In this document: positions 7,386 to 9,937 of the stretch, piece by piece
How positions within the stretch are numbered: position 1 is the stretch's first letter
Layout of the letters: each line of letters starts with the position of its first letter
From: Planctomycetaceae bacterium
GTDB taxonomy: Bacteria > Planctomycetota > Planctomycetia > Pirellulales > Pirellulaceae
DNA length: 9,937 bases
Direction: 5' to 3'
Assembly (NCBI GenBank): GCA_002685655.1
Contig: NYXM01000029.1
Coordinates: forward strand, 1 to 9,937
Translations under genes and position numbers: made by a program
Notes under the pieces: generated by a model
What the model was told of the DNA's origin: nothing
What the model saw: only the letters and a program-made list of their open reading frames with translations
The model's database searches: none

Positions 7386-9356
7386 TTACTTCGTCTGGCG
7401 CACTCTTACTGTTATCGCGTCCTGCTTGACGATACGAACCGGCGTATCGTAGTAGACTGCACACTGGCCGGCGTCGGTCAGTTCCGCCGGGATCAGCGCG
7501 TTCCCACAATGCCCGCTACGGAGCCAGCCGCCTTTGGGAATCAACAAGATGTCGGGGCGTTGCCGGTCGTCGAATTTCAAGCGAACCGTCAGCTCGCCGA
7601 TTTCTGATTCGACAGTGGCTTCCTCGCCGTCCGAGAAACCTGCGGCCGACGCGGGATGGACGGTCGCGGTCAACGGTCCGTTCAGCACTCCGTGCACCCA
7701 CTGCGAGCACTGTGACTGTTCGGTCGACAGGGACGTCAGCAGTAACGGCCTTTCGCGCGAAGGCGCTCGCGGGGGCGGTGCGATGTGGTGAATCAGATCA
7801 ACTCGCCCGGTCTGCGTTGGAAATTTGCGGTCGGAGAAGATGACTTCCTGGCTGAGCGGATTACGAACGCTTCCCCGCCGCAGCTCTTCCAGCGAGGCGC
7901 CATGATCCGCAACTCGACGGAGAAGTCGTCGTTTCCACGTGTCGACGTCATCGGAAAACTCCGAGCCCATTCCAACTCGCTGGGCGAGTTGTTGGACAAT
8001 CTCATAATCAGACAGAACGCCTTCAGGCCGTGCCACGACGGGTCTGGACTCGATCAACCAATGGTGACCGTAGGCACCCAACAGATCGTCTTCTTCCAGC
8101 ATCGTCGTCGTTGGCAGAACGACATCCGCACAGCAGGCCGAATCTGTCAGGAAGGAATCGACGACGACGGTCAATTCGCGCGACTCGAGCGCCTTCCTTA
8201 CCGTCTTCGATTCAGGCAGCATTACCACGGGGTTCGCGGCCGTCACCCAGACCATTCGAATCGGCGGATCGTTGGCGGCTAGGATCCCAGGTCCCAACAT
8301 TGGTTCTGGGATCGCCCGCGATGTTGCCGTGCTGTCGGCGAACGAAAAATCGAATGCGCCCCGACGACTGAAGTAATACGAAACGCCACCACCCGCGATC
8401 CCCAGATTTCCAGAAATCGCGACCAACGCGTCAATCGAGCGAACTGCGGCGGAGCCCTGCTGGCGGCGCTGCAGGCCCCAACCAACCAAAATTGAAGTAG
8501 GCCCGTTGGCGTAGGCGGTGGCAAATTCGACCATATCCTCGGCGGTGACACCAGCCTCAGCGCTCCAGTTATCGACCGACCGCGATTCCGCCAGTGTGCG
8601 AAATGCATCGAAGTGGTCGCAATACGTCGGGGCAGCTGGATCAAACTGGTTTCGCTCGAACAGTAGCTTTGCCACACCCAACGCCAAGGCAATGTCTCCA
8701 CCTGGCTTCGGTTGCAGATATAAGTCGGACAGATCGGCCGTACGATGACGGACCGGGTCGATCAACACGATGCGAGCCCCATTTGCTTTGGCTCTCTTTA
8801 GAATCGGCAGCAGATGGACCTGACTAATATAGGGGTTTTTCCCCCACAAGACGATCGTCTTGCTGTTGAGCACGTCGAATAAGTCATGGCTTTCCAGCTG
8901 GCCAAAGTCCTGCATTTGGGCGGCGCTGCCGGCCCCCGTGCAGATATCACCTGATTTGGTCGTTGCGGGCCCAAACGCAGCAAAGAAGTAGTCGCTGACA
9001 TGCTTCATGATCCCCAGCGACCCGCCGCAGCGGTAATGTAAAATCGCATCGCCACCAGATTCGGCGCGAATACGCAACATCGTCTTGGCGATCAGATCCA
9101 ACACGTGGTCCCAACTGGCGGGGGCGAGCTTGCCGTTCTTGCGAACCAAGGGGGTCGTAAGCCGGTCGGGATCATATTGCCGTTGGAGGAATCGGCTGGT
9201 GCGATGGCAGAGGAATCCCTGCGTGACCGGATGATCAGGATCGCCTTGCAGGCGAACGACGCGCCCATCCCGAATCGTCGCGACGATGCCACAGGCATCC
9301 GGGCAGTCTCGATTGCAGGCAGTTTTGCGGATTTCTGGTGGGGTGCTGGTCGTCAC
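7386..9356 (-). CDS. Molybdopterin-dependent oxidoreductase, cytoplasmic, [4Fe-4S]
   Basis: A 656-residue member of the formate dehydrogenase/DMSO reductase superfamily (COG0243). The N-terminus carries a [4Fe-4S] ligand set C14, C18, C22 and C50 (C-x3-C-x3-C-x27-C), with R52 just after it where relatives have Lys or Arg for electron transfer. The central molybdopterin domain spans about 54-480 and includes WGKNPYISQ, VLIDPVRHRTADLSD and SGNLGIAGGG. Residues about 536-645 form the C-terminal dinucleotide-binding domain (LLTSLSTEQ, VHPASAAGFSDGE, ending KGGWLRSGHCGNAL). C139 in SGDICTGAGS lies where formate dehydrogenase H has its Sec/Cys ligand, so Cys is the likely Mo or W ligand. There is no twin-arginine signal, so it should be cytoplasmic. 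The GTG start is forced: an in-frame TAA lies 9 nt upstream and no other start precedes C14. The substrate is unknown, and no electron-transfer or cofactor gene is adjacent. Confidence 0.88.
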   Translation of the reverse strand: MTTSTPPEIRKTACNRDCPDACGIVATIRDGRVVRLQGDPDHPVTQGFLCHRTSRFLQRQYDPDRLTTPLVRKNGKLAPASWDHVLDLIAKTMLRIRAESGGDAILHYRCGGSLGIMKHVSDYFFAAFGPATTKSGDICTGAGSAAQMQDFGQLESHDLFDVLNSKTIVLWGKNPYISQVHLLPILKRAKANGARIVLIDPVRHRTADLSDLYLQPKPGGDIALALGVAKLLFERNQFDPAAPTYCDHFDAFRTLAESRSVDNWSAEAGVTAEDMVEFATAYANGPTSILVGWGLQRRQQGSAAVRSIDALVAISGNLGIAGGGVSYYFSRRGAFDFSFADSTATSRAIPEPMLGPGILAANDPPIRMVWVTAANPVVMLPESKTVRKALESRELTVVVDSFLTDSACCADVVLPTTTMLEEDDLLGAYGHHWLIESRPVVARPEGVLSDYEIVQQLAQRVGMGSEFSDDVDTWKRRLLRRVADHGASLEELRRGSVRNPLSQEVIFSDRKFPTQTGRVDLIHHIAPPPRAPSRERPLLLTSLSTEQSQCSQWVHGVLNGPLTATVHPASAAGFSDGEEATVESEIGELTVRLKFDDRQRPDILLIPKGGWLRSGHCGNALIPAELTDAGQCAVYYDTPVRIVKQDAITVRVRQTK

Positions 9357-9510
9357 GAGCGCATCTTAGGGGTTTCGTCAGCCGGCAAACAAGACGCCCC
9401 TCGATGCAAAAGGTCCGGGCCAATGCGAGGCGTCGCTGGTATTCTAACAGAATCTGGCCTGGCGGGGGCCGGCAGGTTGATTGCTGGCGGATCCAAAATC
9501 GATGATGCGC

Positions 9511-9539
9511 AGAAGAGAAAGACGCATCCATGCGTCCTG
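9511..9539 (-). terminator. Intrinsic terminator of the small coiled-coil gene
   Basis: Read on the - strand, GACGCA, loop TGGA, TGCGTC forms a 6-bp perfect stem, extendable to 8 bp with one G-T pair, and is followed at once by TTTCTCTTCT. It starts 24 nt after the stop codon at 9564-9566 and lies before the molybdoenzyme start at 9356. This is the expected form and place of a Rho-independent terminator, and it implies that the molybdoenzyme has its own promoter between 9357 and about 9510. Confidence 0.65.
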
Positions 9540-9563
9540 TGATCAGTCCGTGCTAAATGTGAG

Positions 9564-9937
9564 CTAGCCTTCGGTTGACTCCTTAGAAGTCGACTTCTTG
9601 CTACTTCGCGCCGCCCGCTTCTTCTTTGCATCCGTGCGTTTCTTTGTGACCTCTGCCAACTGCTCTGCATCCAGAACGGCATCGATCTCACGGTCGCGTT
9701 CAGCGACCAAGGCGTCCAGCTGTGCGCGTAGCTTGTCCAGCTGCACCGCGTAATCGGCCTGGACCTTATAGATGGCTTCCCGTTGCTTCTGTGATACGAG
9801 CGCAGAGAAATGGGACGGCAACCGGCGTCGCACCTTCTTTGTCGTCGGAGCCTTCTTGGCCGACTCGCCAGGCTGGTCTTGCTGACCGAACGACGGGCTG
9901 GCGAACAGCACGGCCAAAGCCAGCAAGATCCCCAGGC
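9564..9937 (-). CDS. Small secreted coiled-coil protein, 5' truncated by window edge
   Basis: The gene runs off the right edge; about 124 residues are visible up to the TAG at 9564-9566. The visible N-terminal part (LGILLALAVLFASPSFGQQ) is the hydrophobic core and cleavage region of a signal peptide, so only a few residues are missing. The TTG at 9926 lies inside that hydrophobic core and is unlikely to be the start. Counting from it, residues 18-36 are charged and low-complexity (GESAKKAPTTKKVRRR), residues 38-90 form a predicted helical coiled coil (KQREAIYKVQADYAVQLDKL and on through LDALVAERDREIDAVLDAEQL), and residues 95-120 are a tail rich in Lys, Arg and Ser. The 'KQRExIYxxQ ... I-x-A-V-L' pattern is common in planctomycete secreted proteins of unknown function and recalls Spy/CpxP-like helical proteins; no function can be assigned. 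It has its own terminator. Confidence 0.75.
   Translation of the reverse strand, partial: LGILLALAVLFASPSFGQQDQPGESAKKAPTTKKVRRRLPSHFSALVSQKQREAIYKVQADYAVQLDKLRAQLDALVAERDREIDAVLDAEQLAEVTKKRTDAKKKRAARSSKKSTSKESTEG

Noticed and set aside
9586..9597. Twelve-base palindrome GAAGTCGACTTC
   Set aside because: It lies inside the 3' coding end of the small coiled-coil gene in Lys/Ser/Thr codons and has no T tract; probably chance.

Overview
The window most likely comes from a planctomycete of the Pirellulaceae type (Rhodopirellula/Blastopirellula-like). This rests on gene content: two sulfatases, a sialidase-like protein of a kind common in that group, a large FG-GAP/VCBS calcium-loop protein and a small secreted coiled-coil protein. 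Composition is moderately GC-rich and clear Shine-Dalgarno sequences are rare. The taxonomic call is inference; no rRNA or marker gene is present.

Layout. On the + strand, positions 2-4553 hold the 3' end of a sialidase-superfamily gene, a 789-residue secreted protein with nine D-x-[DN]-x-D-G-x-x-D calcium loops, and a sulfatase without a signal peptide. They run in one direction and could be co-transcribed. On the - strand, converging on that sulfatase with a 26-bp gap, lie an exported sulfatase (4580-6046) and, upstream of it, a secreted DUF4380-like protein (6121-7146); these two are a likely operon. After a 239-bp gap comes a separate - strand gene for a cytoplasmic molybdopterin/[4Fe-4S] oxidoreductase (7386-9356), with no partner subunits visible. 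The window ends in the 5'-truncated gene of a small secreted coiled-coil protein with a Lys/Arg-rich tail (9564 to beyond 9937), followed on its own strand by a convincing intrinsic terminator.

How the genes may work together. Both sulfatases carry the C-x-P-x-R sequence that formylglycine-generating enzyme modifies. With the sialidase-like and DUF4380-like proteins they suggest processing of a sulfated glycan, but no transporter, regulator, formylglycine-generating enzyme or clear glycoside hydrolase is in view, so no substrate can be named. The molybdoenzyme and the small protein look unrelated to that set.

I see no RNA gene, insertion sequence, CRISPR array, phage gene or obvious novel defence or mobile system. 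The best leads are residue-level: a sulfatase apparently lacking the usual leaving-group histidine, a calcium-loop protein with two classes of repeat, and an orphan molybdoenzyme with a forced GTG start.
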